From the NCBI RefSeq assembly GCF_012272825.1, contig NZ_JAAWWS010000145.1:186001-250000 (forward strand): a stretch of 64,000 nucleotides of DNA, given 5' to 3'. This DNA comes from Wenzhouxiangella sp. XN79A. Lineage in GTDB: Bacteria; Pseudomonadota; Gammaproteobacteria; Xanthomonadales; Wenzhouxiangellaceae. Under the pieces are notes generated by a model that worked only from the letters and a program-made list of their open reading frames with translations, searched no databases and had not been told where the DNA came from. The translations under genes were made by a program, and so were the position numbers. Each line of letters begins with the position of its first letter. Positions within the stretch are counted from its first letter, which is position 1. Of this stretch, positions 52,344-60,809 are shown one piece after another.

Positions 52344-52769
52344 ATGATGATGAACACCATCCAACCGAAGAGCGTCGGCGGCTTCTCGCTGATCGAACTG
52401 CTGGTCGTCCTGGTCATTCTCGGCATGATCGCGGGCCTGGTCGTGCCGAACATCATGGGCCGCAGCGAAGACGCCAAGGCCCGCACGGCGGTGGCCGAAA
52501 TCCAGCGGCTGTCGATGGCCGTCGACGAGTTCTACCTCGATACCGGTCGCGCGCCGCGCGAGCTGCGCGAACTGGTCGAGGAGCCCAGCGGCGTGTCGAA
52601 CTGGAACGGCCCGTACGTGAACAATTCCAATCTGAACGACCCCTGGCAGAATGCGTATCAGTACCGGTATCCGGGCGAGCACCGGGACTTCGACCTGTTC
52701 TCCTACGGCGCCGATGGCTCGCCGGGCGGCGAGGGCGCGGCGAAGGACGTGGCCAACTGGGAACAGTGA
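52344..52769 (+). CDS. gspG: Type II secretion major pseudopilin GspG
   Basis: 141-residue major pseudopilin. Prepilin peptidase site G^FSLIELLVVLVILGMI after a short positively charged leader (MMMNTIQPKSVGG). The C-terminal globular domain has DPWQNAYQYRYPGEHRDFDLFSYGADG, the calcium-binding GspG motif. Three consecutive ATG codons begin the frame at 52344; the last two would also serve. Confidence 0.95.
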   Translation: MMMNTIQPKSVGGFSLIELLVVLVILGMIAGLVVPNIMGRSEDAKARTAVAEIQRLSMAVDEFYLDTGRAPRELRELVEEPSGVSNWNGPYVNNSNLNDPWQNAYQYRYPGEHRDFDLFSYGADGSPGGEGAAKDVANWEQ

Positions 52770-52816
52770 GCAGCCGGGGTCGCCGCAACTCGAACCCGTT
52801 CGAGAGGGCGACCTCG

Positions 52817-53269
52817 ATGCGCGTGCGTGCGGCCGGTTTCAGCCTCATCGAACTGATGGTGGTGATGATGCTGGTGGTGGCGCTGTTCGGGCTGGTCGGA
52901 ACCTCGATCAGCCGCTCCCTGAAGGGCGCCGAGCTGCGCAACGAAGCCCGCGAGATCATCGCCGGCATGCGCCGGACCCGCGGTCAGGCGATCGTCCAGC
53001 GCACCGAGGCGGTGTTCCGGGTCGACGCCGATGCGCGCACCTGGCAGGCGGCCGGCCGTGAGCCCGAAGCCCTGCCCGAAGGGCTGGACATCACGCTGAC
53101 CACGGCGCGCTCCGAGCTGACCGGCGAAAACGCCGGCGGCATCCGCTTCTATCCCGACGGCGCCTCGACCGGCGGCAGCGTGCTGCTGAGCGTCGAGGAC
53201 CGCAAGTGGTACATCACGGTCGGCTGGCTGACCGGCGAGATCAGCCAGGACCCGCCGGAGGACACATGA
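52817..53269 (+). CDS. gspH: Type II secretion minor pseudopilin GspH
   Basis: About 150 residues from the ATG at 52817, which has a strong GAGAGGG Shine-Dalgarno nine bases upstream and gives the short leader MRVRAAG before the cleavage site G^FSLIELMVVMMLV. A GTG at 52766 overlapping the gspG stop would add 17 residues and make an unusually long leader, so I prefer the ATG. The C-terminal part shows the GspH pattern GGIRFYPDGASTGGSVLLSV. It overlaps gspI by four bases. Confidence 0.9.
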   Translation: MRVRAAGFSLIELMVVMMLVVALFGLVGTSISRSLKGAELRNEAREIIAGMRRTRGQAIVQRTEAVFRVDADARTWQAAGREPEALPEGLDITLTTARSELTGENAGGIRFYPDGASTGGSVLLSVEDRKWYITVGWLTGEISQDPPEDT

Positions 53270-53721
53270 ATCCTCGCCGTCGTTCATTCGCGCCGTCGAT
53301 CCGCCGCAGCGGCGGCTTCACCCTGATCGAGGTGATGGCCGCGTTCGCCATCTTCGCCGTGCTGTTCGGCGTGATGCTGCAGATCCTGTCGACGTCGATG
53401 AGCAACACCCGGCGCTCGAGCGACTTCACCCAGGCCGCCCTGCTGGCCCAGAGCCAGCTGGACATGATCGGCATCGAAGCGCTGCCCGAACCGGGCCGCT
53501 ACGGCGGCGACTACGACGATCGCTATTCCTGGGAAATGGAGATCGAGCCCTACCTGATCCAGGACGAGCGAGCGGTGAACTACGAGGAACTGCCGATCGA
53601 CCTCTACCACATCGTGCTGACCGTCTCCTGGGGCTCGGGCCGCGGTGAGCGCTCGGCGCGCTTCGAGACCCTGCGCGCGGTCGATCGCTTCTTCGCCGAG
53701 CGTCAGGAGATGATGCCGTGA
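53266..53721 (+). CDS. gspI: Type II secretion minor pseudopilin GspI
   Basis: 151-residue minor pseudopilin. Leader of about 17 residues ending in RRSGG before FTLIEVMAAFAIFAVLFGVM. It forms the tip complex with GspJ and GspK. The start overlaps gspH (ATGA) and the end overlaps gspJ. Confidence 0.9.
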   Translation: MNPRRRSFAPSIRRSGGFTLIEVMAAFAIFAVLFGVMLQILSTSMSNTRRSSDFTQAALLAQSQLDMIGIEALPEPGRYGGDYDDRYSWEMEIEPYLIQDERAVNYEELPIDLYHIVLTVSWGSGRGERSARFETLRAVDRFFAERQEMMP

Positions 53722-54431
53722 CCGGTCTGCCCCTGCCCGACCGCAGTCGCGGCTTCACGCTGATCGAGCTGCTGCTGGCCACGGCCCTGATCGCCCTGAT
53801 CATGGCGATGGCCTACGGCGGCTTCCGCGCCGGCGTGCGCGCGACCCACTCGGGCGAGCAGCTGATCGAGGAGTCGAACCGACTGCGGGTCGTGCACGAG
53901 TTCCTGCGCACCCGGCTGGCGCTGGCCCAGCCGCTGATCATCGAGGACGTCGACGGCGAGGCGATCCGCTTCGAGGGCGATCCGGACCGGGTCCGCTTCG
54001 TCGCGCCGCTGCCGGGCTATCTGAGCTACGGCGGGCCGTACGTGCAGGAATTCCGCGTCGAGCGCGGCCGCGAGGGCGTGGATCTGGTGTTCGCCTACGC
54101 GATGCTCAACGGCTACGAGCCCGGTGATCTCGACGCCGAACCGCCGGTCACGCTGCTCGAGAACGTCGGGCGCCTGAACCTGGAGTACCTCGGCTTCGAG
54201 GATAACGGCGAGAACGTGTACTGGGACTCGGCCTGGCAGGAGCCCGATCGCATGCCGCTGGCGATCGCGCTGGCGCTGGACATGGAGCGCGACAACGGCC
54301 TGCGCTTTCCGCCGCTCAACACCCCGCTGAAAGTCGACAGCGCCAGCATCGCCCAGCCGCGGCTGCAGGGTTCGGACAGCATCCTGTCGCCGGTCAACCG
54401 CCACCTCCAGCGCACCCAGGATCGGCAATGA
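53718..54431 (+). CDS. gspJ: Type II secretion minor pseudopilin GspJ
   Basis: 237-residue minor pseudopilin. Leader to SRG^FTLIELLLATALIALIM, then the globular domain with YLGFEDNGENVYWDSAWQEP (the GspJ W-P motif) and MPLAIALALDME. Part of the GspI-J-K tip. It overlaps both neighbours by four bases. Confidence 0.92.
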   Translation: MTGLPLPDRSRGFTLIELLLATALIALIMAMAYGGFRAGVRATHSGEQLIEESNRLRVVHEFLRTRLALAQPLIIEDVDGEAIRFEGDPDRVRFVAPLPGYLSYGGPYVQEFRVERGREGVDLVFAYAMLNGYEPGDLDAEPPVTLLENVGRLNLEYLGFEDNGENVYWDSAWQEPDRMPLAIALALDMERDNGLRFPPLNTPLKVDSASIAQPRLQGSDSILSPVNRHLQRTQDRQ

Positions 54432-55366
54432 GCCGGGGCCCGTATCCGGTCCGCTCGAACCGCGGCATCGCGCTGATCGTGGTGCTGTGGATGCTGGTGC
54501 TGCTGACCGTGGTCATCGGGACCTTCTCGGTGCTGGCCCGGACCGAGAGCCTGCAGTCGCGGTTCCTGTTCGACACCACCGATGCGCGCTACGCGGCCGA
54601 GGCCGGCATCCATCGCGCCGTCGTCGAGCTGCGCAATCCGGACCTGGAGACCCGCTGGGTGGCCGACGGCCGTGCCTACGTCTTCGATTTCGGCGGGGCC
54701 GAGGTGGAAGTGAAGATCACCGACGAGACCGGCCTGATCGACGTCAACGCCGCGGCCCAGGCCCAGCCGGAGTTGCTGCTGAACCTGTTCGAGTCGGTCG
54801 GCGTCGAGGCGCAGTCGGCGCAGATGCTGACCGACGCGATCCAGGACTGGGTCGACCCCGATGACCTGAGCCGCCCGCTCGGCGCCGAGCTCGACGAATA
54901 CCGATCGGCCGGCTATCCCTACGGGCCGGCCAACGCACCGTTCGCCTCGGTCGACGAACTGCAGCAGGTCATCGGCATGAGTTGGGAACTTTTCCGCGCC
55001 GTCGAGGCCAGTCTTACCATTCACTCGGGCCGCGCGAACTTCAACCCGGCCTTTGCTCCGCTGAGCGTTCTGCGGACGCTGCCCGACATGGACACGGAGA
55101 CGGCGCAGTTGTTTATCGAGGAACGCTCGCAGTATCATCCCGGCGATGCCATGCAGCTGATGCTGCCGGACGGAACGCCGGTCAACCAGCGCGGCGGCGG
55201 ACTCACGCACACGGTCGAATCCCGGGCGACCCTCGAGGGGGGCACCTGGAGTCGGATCACGGCCACGATCCGGCTCGGCACCGACAGCCGAGGCCGGCCC
55301 TTCCGCGTGGTGCGCTGGTCGGAAAACGAGACCGAGCCGGCCGCAGCGACGCCGCCGCAGACCTGA
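54428..55366 (+). CDS. gspK: Type II secretion minor pseudopilin GspK
   Basis: 312-residue pseudopilus tip protein. The prepilin site follows RSNRG and the helix IALIVVLWMLVLLTVVIGTF lacks the usual glutamate at +5, as is normal for GspK. The large alpha-helical domain includes LIDVNAAAQAQPELLLNLF, an aspartate-rich DWVDPDD loop, and NAPFASVDELQQVIGM. Confidence 0.92.
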   Translation: MSRGPYPVRSNRGIALIVVLWMLVLLTVVIGTFSVLARTESLQSRFLFDTTDARYAAEAGIHRAVVELRNPDLETRWVADGRAYVFDFGGAEVEVKITDETGLIDVNAAAQAQPELLLNLFESVGVEAQSAQMLTDAIQDWVDPDDLSRPLGAELDEYRSAGYPYGPANAPFASVDELQQVIGMSWELFRAVEASLTIHSGRANFNPAFAPLSVLRTLPDMDTETAQLFIEERSQYHPGDAMQLMLPDGTPVNQRGGGLTHTVESRATLEGGTWSRITATIRLGTDSRGRPFRVVRWSENETEPAAATPPQT

Positions 55367-55385
55367 GCCGGACCCAGGACACACG

Positions 55386-56555
55386 ATGATCCAGAACCTT
55401 GCCGACAACCTGCAGGACGCCGTCCGCCGCCGCTACCGGGCGACGCCGCTGCCGGCGTTCTTCGCCTGGTGGGGCGGTGAGCTGGCGCCGCTGGTGCCGG
55501 CGACGCTGCGGCGACGCTGGATGCCGCCGAAGCCGCAGCTGTGGATCGTGCCGGCCGAGACCGGCGGGGGCGACCTGCGCATCCTTCGGGTCGGCGATTC
55601 ACCCGCGGTAGCCGACGTGTTCGGCGCCGGCGAAGACCTCGACCTGCTGCGCGACCGCTGGCGTGACCTGCAGGCCGGCTTCGAGGACGGTCGCCCGGAG
55701 GTCCGGCTGTGCCTGCACGAGGACGATGTGCTGGCGCTGCCGATCGAACTGCCGGCAGCGATCGAGAGCAACCTGGCCCAGGCGCTGAAGTTCCAGATCG
55801 ACCAGGTCTCGCCGTTCAGCCCGGACCAGGTCTATTTCGACCACCGGGTGGCCGCGCACGACCACGAACACGGCCGGCTGCAGGTCGAGTTGCGCATGGT
55901 GCCGCGCGAGACGGTCGACGGCCTGCTCGAGCGGCTGCGCGCGGTCGGCGTGGTCATCCACCGCGTCGATACGCTCCGGCCCGGCGACGAGGCCGAACCG
56001 GAGGGCTTCAACCTGCTGCCCGACGAGCGCAGGCCCCACTACGTGCATGCCCGGGCCCGATTCAACCTGGTGCTCGCCGGCCTGCTGGTGCTGCTGGCCG
56101 GGCTGATCATGGCCCAGTCGCTGATCCTGCGCGAGCGGACGGTCAATCGATTGACCGAGGACGCCGATCGGCTGCGGACCGAAGCGCGCCAGGTCATGGC
56201 GCTGCAGCAGCGCCTCGAGGAATCGCTGCTGGCGGCCAATTTCCTGGCCGAGAAGCGCGCCGCCCAGCCGCCGGCGATCGAACTGCTGGCCGAGACCACC
56301 CGGCTGCTGCCCGACGACATCTGGCTGCAGCGCTTCCAGCTGCAGGGCCAGGAGATGACCGTGCAGGGCCTGACCAACGGATCGCAGCGCGTCATCAACC
56401 TGCTGAACGAATCCGAGCTGCTGCGCGATACCGAGATCCGCGGCAACATCACCATGGATCCGCGCTCCGGCAAGGAGCGGTTCACCACCACCTCGCAGGT
56501 GGTCCGCGCCGACGGACCCGATGCCGCGCAGGTCGAAGACGAGGGAGGCGCCTGA
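55386..56555 (+). CDS. gspL: Type II secretion protein GspL (XpsL-like)
   Basis: 389-residue inner-membrane platform protein. N-terminal cytoplasmic actin-like domain (LPIELPAAIESNLAQALKFQ and SPDQVYFDHRV), one membrane helix about 224-244, and a periplasmic PilN-type domain. Cytoplasmic GspL recruits GspE. It ends with a one-base overlap (TGATG) into gspM. Confidence 0.87.
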   Translation: MIQNLADNLQDAVRRRYRATPLPAFFAWWGGELAPLVPATLRRRWMPPKPQLWIVPAETGGGDLRILRVGDSPAVADVFGAGEDLDLLRDRWRDLQAGFEDGRPEVRLCLHEDDVLALPIELPAAIESNLAQALKFQIDQVSPFSPDQVYFDHRVAAHDHEHGRLQVELRMVPRETVDGLLERLRAVGVVIHRVDTLRPGDEAEPEGFNLLPDERRPHYVHARARFNLVLAGLLVLLAGLIMAQSLILRERTVNRLTEDADRLRTEARQVMALQQRLEESLLAANFLAEKRAAQPPAIELLAETTRLLPDDIWLQRFQLQGQEMTVQGLTNGSQRVINLLNESELLRDTEIRGNITMDPRSGKERFTTTSQVVRADGPDAAQVEDEGGA

Positions 56556-57166
56556 TGCAGCTGCTTCCCGATCGCGAACAGGGTCGCCCGCTGGCGATCG
56601 GCCTGCTGGTCATCGCCCTGATCCTGGTCTACCTGGCCGGCTTCCACTGGTTCGTGGTGCGCCAGGCCGCGCTGGGCAGCGAGATCGACCAGCTGGAGCG
56701 CCAGATCGCCCGTTTCAAGGCCACCGCCGGCCAGCGCGATGCACTGCAGGAACGGCTGCAGCAGCTCCAGCGCCAGCGCCTGGACAGCGCGCTGTTCCTG
56801 GAAGGCGGCGATTTCAACGTCGCGGCGGCCGAGCTGATCCGGCGACTGCGCGAGGAGGTCGAGCGGCGGGCCGACGATGCCAGCCTGTGCCAGGTCACCA
56901 ACACCACCCCGCAGCGACCGCGCGAGCCCGAGCGGTTCCAGGCCGTCAAGGTCAGCGTGCGCATGCAGTGTCCGCTGCCGGACTTCATCCGCGTGCTCTA
57001 CGAACTGGAGCGCTCGGTGCCGTTGATCTTCATCGACAACCTGATGATCAATCAGCGTGCGATGCTCAGCCAGGCCTCGCGGCGCGGCGGCGAGGCCTAT
57101 GGCCAGCTCGATGTCCGGTTCGAGATGTTCGGTTATCTCGATCAGCCGGGGGAGGGTTTCGAATGA
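56555..57166 (+). CDS. gspM: Type II secretion protein GspM (XpsM-like)
   Basis: 203-residue bitopic protein. N-terminal membrane helix about 13-33 (LAIGLLVIALILVYLAGF), coiled coil about 38-75, then a ferredoxin-like PilO-type periplasmic domain with CPLPDFIRVLYELERSVPLI. It pairs with GspL. The start overlaps the gspL stop. Confidence 0.85.
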   Translation: MQLLPDREQGRPLAIGLLVIALILVYLAGFHWFVVRQAALGSEIDQLERQIARFKATAGQRDALQERLQQLQRQRLDSALFLEGGDFNVAAAELIRRLREEVERRADDASLCQVTNTTPQRPREPERFQAVKVSVRMQCPLPDFIRVLYELERSVPLIFIDNLMINQRAMLSQASRRGGEAYGQLDVRFEMFGYLDQPGEGFE

Positions 57167-57921
57167 TCCGGGTCGATGCGCGCAACAACCTGTTGTCGGT
57201 GCTGCTGCTTTCGGCGATCGGCCTGCTGGCGCTGCTCGGGGGCCTGAATTTCCTGCTGCTCGGTCACGGCGATGCGGCGTCGATTCCGCCCGCAGCGGCC
57301 GGTCTGCCCGACACCGGCGAGGCCGGCGCGCCGACCCAGGAGCTCGGCGAGCTCGAGCGCTTCGCAGTCATCACCGATCGCCCGGTGTTCTTCGAGGACC
57401 GCCAGCTGCCGGTCATCGAAGACGAGGCCCTGGTCGACGAAGATGCCACGGAGGAGGCGCCGGTGGTCACGGAGATCCCGGAGCTCGAGGCCAGCGTGGC
57501 CGGCATCATCATCACCCCCGAGCTGAAGCTGGCGATGATTGCCGATGCGCGGGGCCGTGAAACCCTGGTGCTGCGCGAAGGCATGGCACTGGAAGGGGAA
57601 CTTTCGGCCTGGAAACTGACCGAAATCCGTCCACGCAGCGTACGATTCGCGACCGACGGCGGACGCAGTGCCGACCTGGAGCTCCAGGTCGAGACCGATG
57701 CCCTGGCCGCCGGCGCGCCGCCGTCGCGGCCGCCGCAGCGGGAGCAGCCGCTGCCGCAGACGGCCGACAGCGCCGATTCGCCGACCTCCGACACCGAAGC
57801 CCAGGCCGCCGCGCGAGCCCGGGCCGAGGAGATACGCCGGCGCGTGGCCGAGCGCCGCGCCCAGCTGCGCGCCGAGGCCGAGCGCCGCGCACGGGAACAA
57901 CAAGACAACGACGGTCGCTGA
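57163..57921 (+). CDS. gspN: Type II secretion protein GspN/XpsN (GspC-like role)
   Basis: 252-residue bitopic protein. N-terminal membrane helix about 11-31, periplasmic linker, and a GspC-homology-region-like domain (FAVITDRPVFFEDRQLP, about 62-80, and ITPELKLAMIADARG). The C-terminus is a charged Ala/Arg/Glu helical tail (about 205-252). In Xanthomonas XpsN replaces GspC in linking the inner-membrane platform to the secretin, and no separate gspC is present here, so the same role is inferred. Confidence 0.85.
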   Translation: MIRVDARNNLLSVLLLSAIGLLALLGGLNFLLLGHGDAASIPPAAAGLPDTGEAGAPTQELGELERFAVITDRPVFFEDRQLPVIEDEALVDEDATEEAPVVTEIPELEASVAGIIITPELKLAMIADARGRETLVLREGMALEGELSAWKLTEIRPRSVRFATDGGRSADLELQVETDALAAGAPPSRPPQREQPLPQTADSADSPTSDTEAQAAARARAEEIRRRVAERRAQLRAEAERRAREQQDNDGR

Positions 57922-57951
57922 TTTCTTCGCGCCGCGCCGTAACTACGAGAC

Positions 57952-60168
57952 ATGGAACATCGAATGCCTATCGAACGTACAGATCGACGTCGAGCACGCC
58001 CCACGCTGGCCCTGATCGGTGTCCTGCTGCTGGCCGGTTGCGCCGCGACCGACCGGCGCGATGACGTGACCGATCCGACCCGCCCGGCCGGTGCCCGCTT
58101 CGCCGAGACCGCGCCCGTCCAGGGGCCGATCGAACTCGGTCCCGAGTCGGGCGAGGAGGGCGCCGCGTTCGAGGGCACGGAGACCTATCCGGGCACCGGC
58201 GTGTTCATCAACCGCGACGCGGCCAACGCCCCGGTCCTGCCTCCGGACGGCGAGGGCGAGGTCACGCTGAACTTCGAAGGCCAGGGCATCCAGGAAGTCA
58301 TCCACGCCATCCTCGGCCACATGCTGCAGGAAAACTACGTGATCGCACCGGGGATTTCCGGCGAGGTCACGTTTTCCACCGCACGGCCGGTGACGCGCGA
58401 CCAGATCCTGCCGATCCTCGAGATGCTGCTGCGCTGGAACGGCGCCACGCTGATCTGGCGCGAGGACCGGTACCACGTGCTGCCGATCTCCGAGGCCGTG
58501 CGCGGCAACCTGACGCCGCGGATCGGATCGGAAGCCCTCGGCCGCGGCTACCAGGTGGTCGGTGTCCCGCTGGACTACATCGCGCCGAGCCAGATGGTCA
58601 CCATCCTGGAACCCTACGCGCGCGAAGACGCCGTGCTCAACGCCGACAACGCCCGCAGCCTGCTGATGCTGGCCGGCACGCCGGCGGAGCTTCGCAACTA
58701 CATCCAGGTCATCGACACCTTCGACGTCGACTGGCTGGCGGGCATGTCGGTCGGCATCTTCGAGATCAGCCGGGTCGAGGTCGCCGACCTGGCCACCGAG
58801 CTGCAGTCCCTGCTCGGCGAAGGCGAAGGCGAGGGTGGATCGCCGCTGGCCGGGATGTTCCGGATCATGCCGATGGAGCGGCTGAACTCGATCATGGTGA
58901 TCACGCCGCAGGCGCGCTACCTCGACGAGATCGAGAAGTGGATCGACCGGCTCGATCGCTCCAGCCCCGAGGCCGGCGCGCGGCTGTATGTCTATCGGGT
59001 CAAGAACCTCGACGCCGACGTGCTGGCCGGCTACCTGGCCAACGTGTTCGGCGGCGAAGGCGGCGGCAGCCAGGCCACCCAGCGGCAGGACCGGGGCGGG
59101 CTGGCGCCCGGGCTCGAGCGGGCCCAGGCCAGTTCGGTCAACGAATTCCAGACCGAGACCGGCCCGCAGGCCCGAGCGGCCAGCGGTGGCGGTGGCCGTA
59201 CCGGTGGTGGTGGAACGGTCACGCTGGGCGAGGACGGCGGCATCCGGATCACCGCTGTGCTGGAAACCAACTCGCTGTTGATCCAGGCCTCGCCGAGCGA
59301 GTACGACTCGATCCTCAACGCCATCGAGCGGCTCGACGAGCAGCCGCTTCAGGTCCTGATCGAAGCCCAGGTGCTGCAGGTGGTGCTCAACGACGCGCTG
59401 GAGTTCGGCGTCAGCTGGTTCCTGCAGAATTCGGCCTCGCCCGACCTGCCGGACGGGTTCGTCGGCTCCAACGACCTGAATTTCGGCCAGTTCGGCAACG
59501 GTTTCGGCGGCTTCCAGTCTTCGCTGACGCCGGCCGGTGGCATCGGGTCGAACTACGTGGGCGCGATCATCGACCTGCTCGACAGCGTATCGGATACGCG
59601 GACCATCTCCGCGCCGTCGCTGATGGTGCGCAACAACGCGCAGGCCACGATCAATGTCGGCTCCCAGATCCCGGTCCAGTCGCAGTCGTTCATCGGTGGG
59701 ACCGACACCGGCAGCCGGCTCGGCACCACGCAGTACATCAACACCGGAACCGTGCTCGACGTGACGCCACGCGTCAATCCCGGCGGGCTGGTCTACCTGA
59801 CGGTCAGCCAGGAAGTCTCCTCGCCCGGCGACCCCCCGACCTCCGACAACCCGAACGTTGCGATCAATACCCGCAACGTCACCACCGAAGTGGCGGTCCA
59901 GTCGGGCCAGACCATCGTGCTCGGCGGCCTGATCGCCGAGACCAACGGCATTTCGTCCAGCGGCCTGCCCGGGCTGAGCCGGATTCCGATCATCGGCGGC
60001 CTGTTCGGGCGCCGTGCGCGGACCCAGAGCCGCGAAGAGACACTGGTGCTGATCACCCCCACGGTGATCCAGAACACCGCCGAGCTCGAGGAAATCTCCC
60101 GCGAGTTCGAGAAGAAGTTCAAGGGCCTCGAGCCCATCGCCGGCGGATTCCAGGGCATCCGCGACTGA
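57952..60168 (+). CDS. gspD: Type II secretion outer membrane secretin GspD
   Basis: 738-residue lipoprotein-type secretin. Signal peptide with lipobox LLLAGC (Cys near 29). N0-N3 periplasmic domains run from about 95 to 430 (e.g. VPLDYIAPSQMVTILEPYAR in N1), with a Gly-rich insertion in N3 (SGGGGRTGGGG). The secretin channel domain is about 470-720, with TINVGSQIPVQSQ, VAVQSGQTIVLGGLIAE and LPGLSRIPIIGGLFG. An ATG at 57964 is an alternative start. It is the last gene of the operon, as in Xanthomonas. Export across the outer membrane probably serves the secreted proteins encoded next. Confidence 0.95.
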   Translation: MEHRMPIERTDRRRARPTLALIGVLLLAGCAATDRRDDVTDPTRPAGARFAETAPVQGPIELGPESGEEGAAFEGTETYPGTGVFINRDAANAPVLPPDGEGEVTLNFEGQGIQEVIHAILGHMLQENYVIAPGISGEVTFSTARPVTRDQILPILEMLLRWNGATLIWREDRYHVLPISEAVRGNLTPRIGSEALGRGYQVVGVPLDYIAPSQMVTILEPYAREDAVLNADNARSLLMLAGTPAELRNYIQVIDTFDVDWLAGMSVGIFEISRVEVADLATELQSLLGEGEGEGGSPLAGMFRIMPMERLNSIMVITPQARYLDEIEKWIDRLDRSSPEAGARLYVYRVKNLDADVLAGYLANVFGGEGGGSQATQRQDRGGLAPGLERAQASSVNEFQTETGPQARAASGGGGRTGGGGTVTLGEDGGIRITAVLETNSLLIQASPSEYDSILNAIERLDEQPLQVLIEAQVLQVVLNDALEFGVSWFLQNSASPDLPDGFVGSNDLNFGQFGNGFGGFQSSLTPAGGIGSNYVGAIIDLLDSVSDTRTISAPSLMVRNNAQATINVGSQIPVQSQSFIGGTDTGSRLGTTQYINTGTVLDVTPRVNPGGLVYLTVSQEVSSPGDPPTSDNPNVAINTRNVTTEVAVQSGQTIVLGGLIAETNGISSSGLPGLSRIPIIGGLFGRRARTQSREETLVLITPTVIQNTAELEEISREFEKKFKGLEPIAGGFQGIRD

Positions 60169-60217
60169 TCCGCCGACCCGGTTTCAATCCCATCCATCGA
60201 ATCGACTACGAGGACGT

Positions 60218-60652
60218 ATGCGCTATTCCATCCTGTTCATCCTGATCGCCGGCCTGTCGCTGGTCGGCTGTTCGCCGTCCGATCCGCCTTCCGAACCGGC
60301 CGCCGAGGCGGCGCCGAGCACTGACGAGGCCGTGTTGCAGCGCGCCCAGGGGCGCTGGAACGCGCTGATCTCCGGCGATCACGAAACCGCCTACGGCTAC
60401 TACACGCCCGGTTTCCGCGAGCAGATGCCGCTGGTCGACTTCACGATCGACATGCGCAGCCGCCCGGTCCAGTGGGTGGCCGCCGAGGCGCTTTCGTCCA
60501 GCTGCGACGGCGATCGCTGCGTGGTGGAAATCGACCTCGAATATCGGGTACCATCGGCGCCTGCCCAGATGTCGGGCATGGGGAACCGGCGACCCATCGA
60601 GGAAACCTGGATCCGCATCGACGACACTTGGTGGTTCATGCCCGGAGCGTGA
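60218..60652 (+). CDS. Lipoprotein of unknown function
   Basis: 144 residues with signal peptide and lipobox LSLVGC at Cys18, followed by a Ser/Pro/Glu linker. The globular part reads RAQGRWNALISGDHETAYGY, YTPGFREQMPLVDF and WIRIDDTWWFMPG, like an NTF2-like/DUF4878-type fold of small periplasmic lipoproteins. It lies 49 bases after gspD and may be co-transcribed; no pilotin-like features are visible, though a pilotin role is conceivable. Confidence 0.7.
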   Translation: MRYSILFILIAGLSLVGCSPSDPPSEPAAEAAPSTDEAVLQRAQGRWNALISGDHETAYGYYTPGFREQMPLVDFTIDMRSRPVQWVAAEALSSSCDGDRCVVEIDLEYRVPSAPAQMSGMGNRRPIEETWIRIDDTWWFMPGA

Positions 60653-60686
60653 GCGCCGACAGGTGGTGCGCCCCGCCTGAATTCTG

Positions 60687-60715
60687 TTGCTTTACAGTCC
60701 GGGCTTGGTTAATAT
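60687..60715 (+). promoter_or_regulatory. Strong AT-rich promoter for the exported protein at 60810
   Basis: TTGCTT (60687-60692), 17 bases, TAATAT (60710-60715). The predicted leader of about 90 bases is AT-rich against the GC-rich background and ends with AGGAG (60798-60802) seven bases before the ATG. Confidence 0.5.
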
Positions 60716-60809
60716 AGACTTGCAAAATCTGATTCTGGGTGATCGCTGCCCGAAGATGATCAGAAATTGCTCAATGCAGAGCCCTGTGTAAAAACCTAGG
60801 AGTGTTGTA

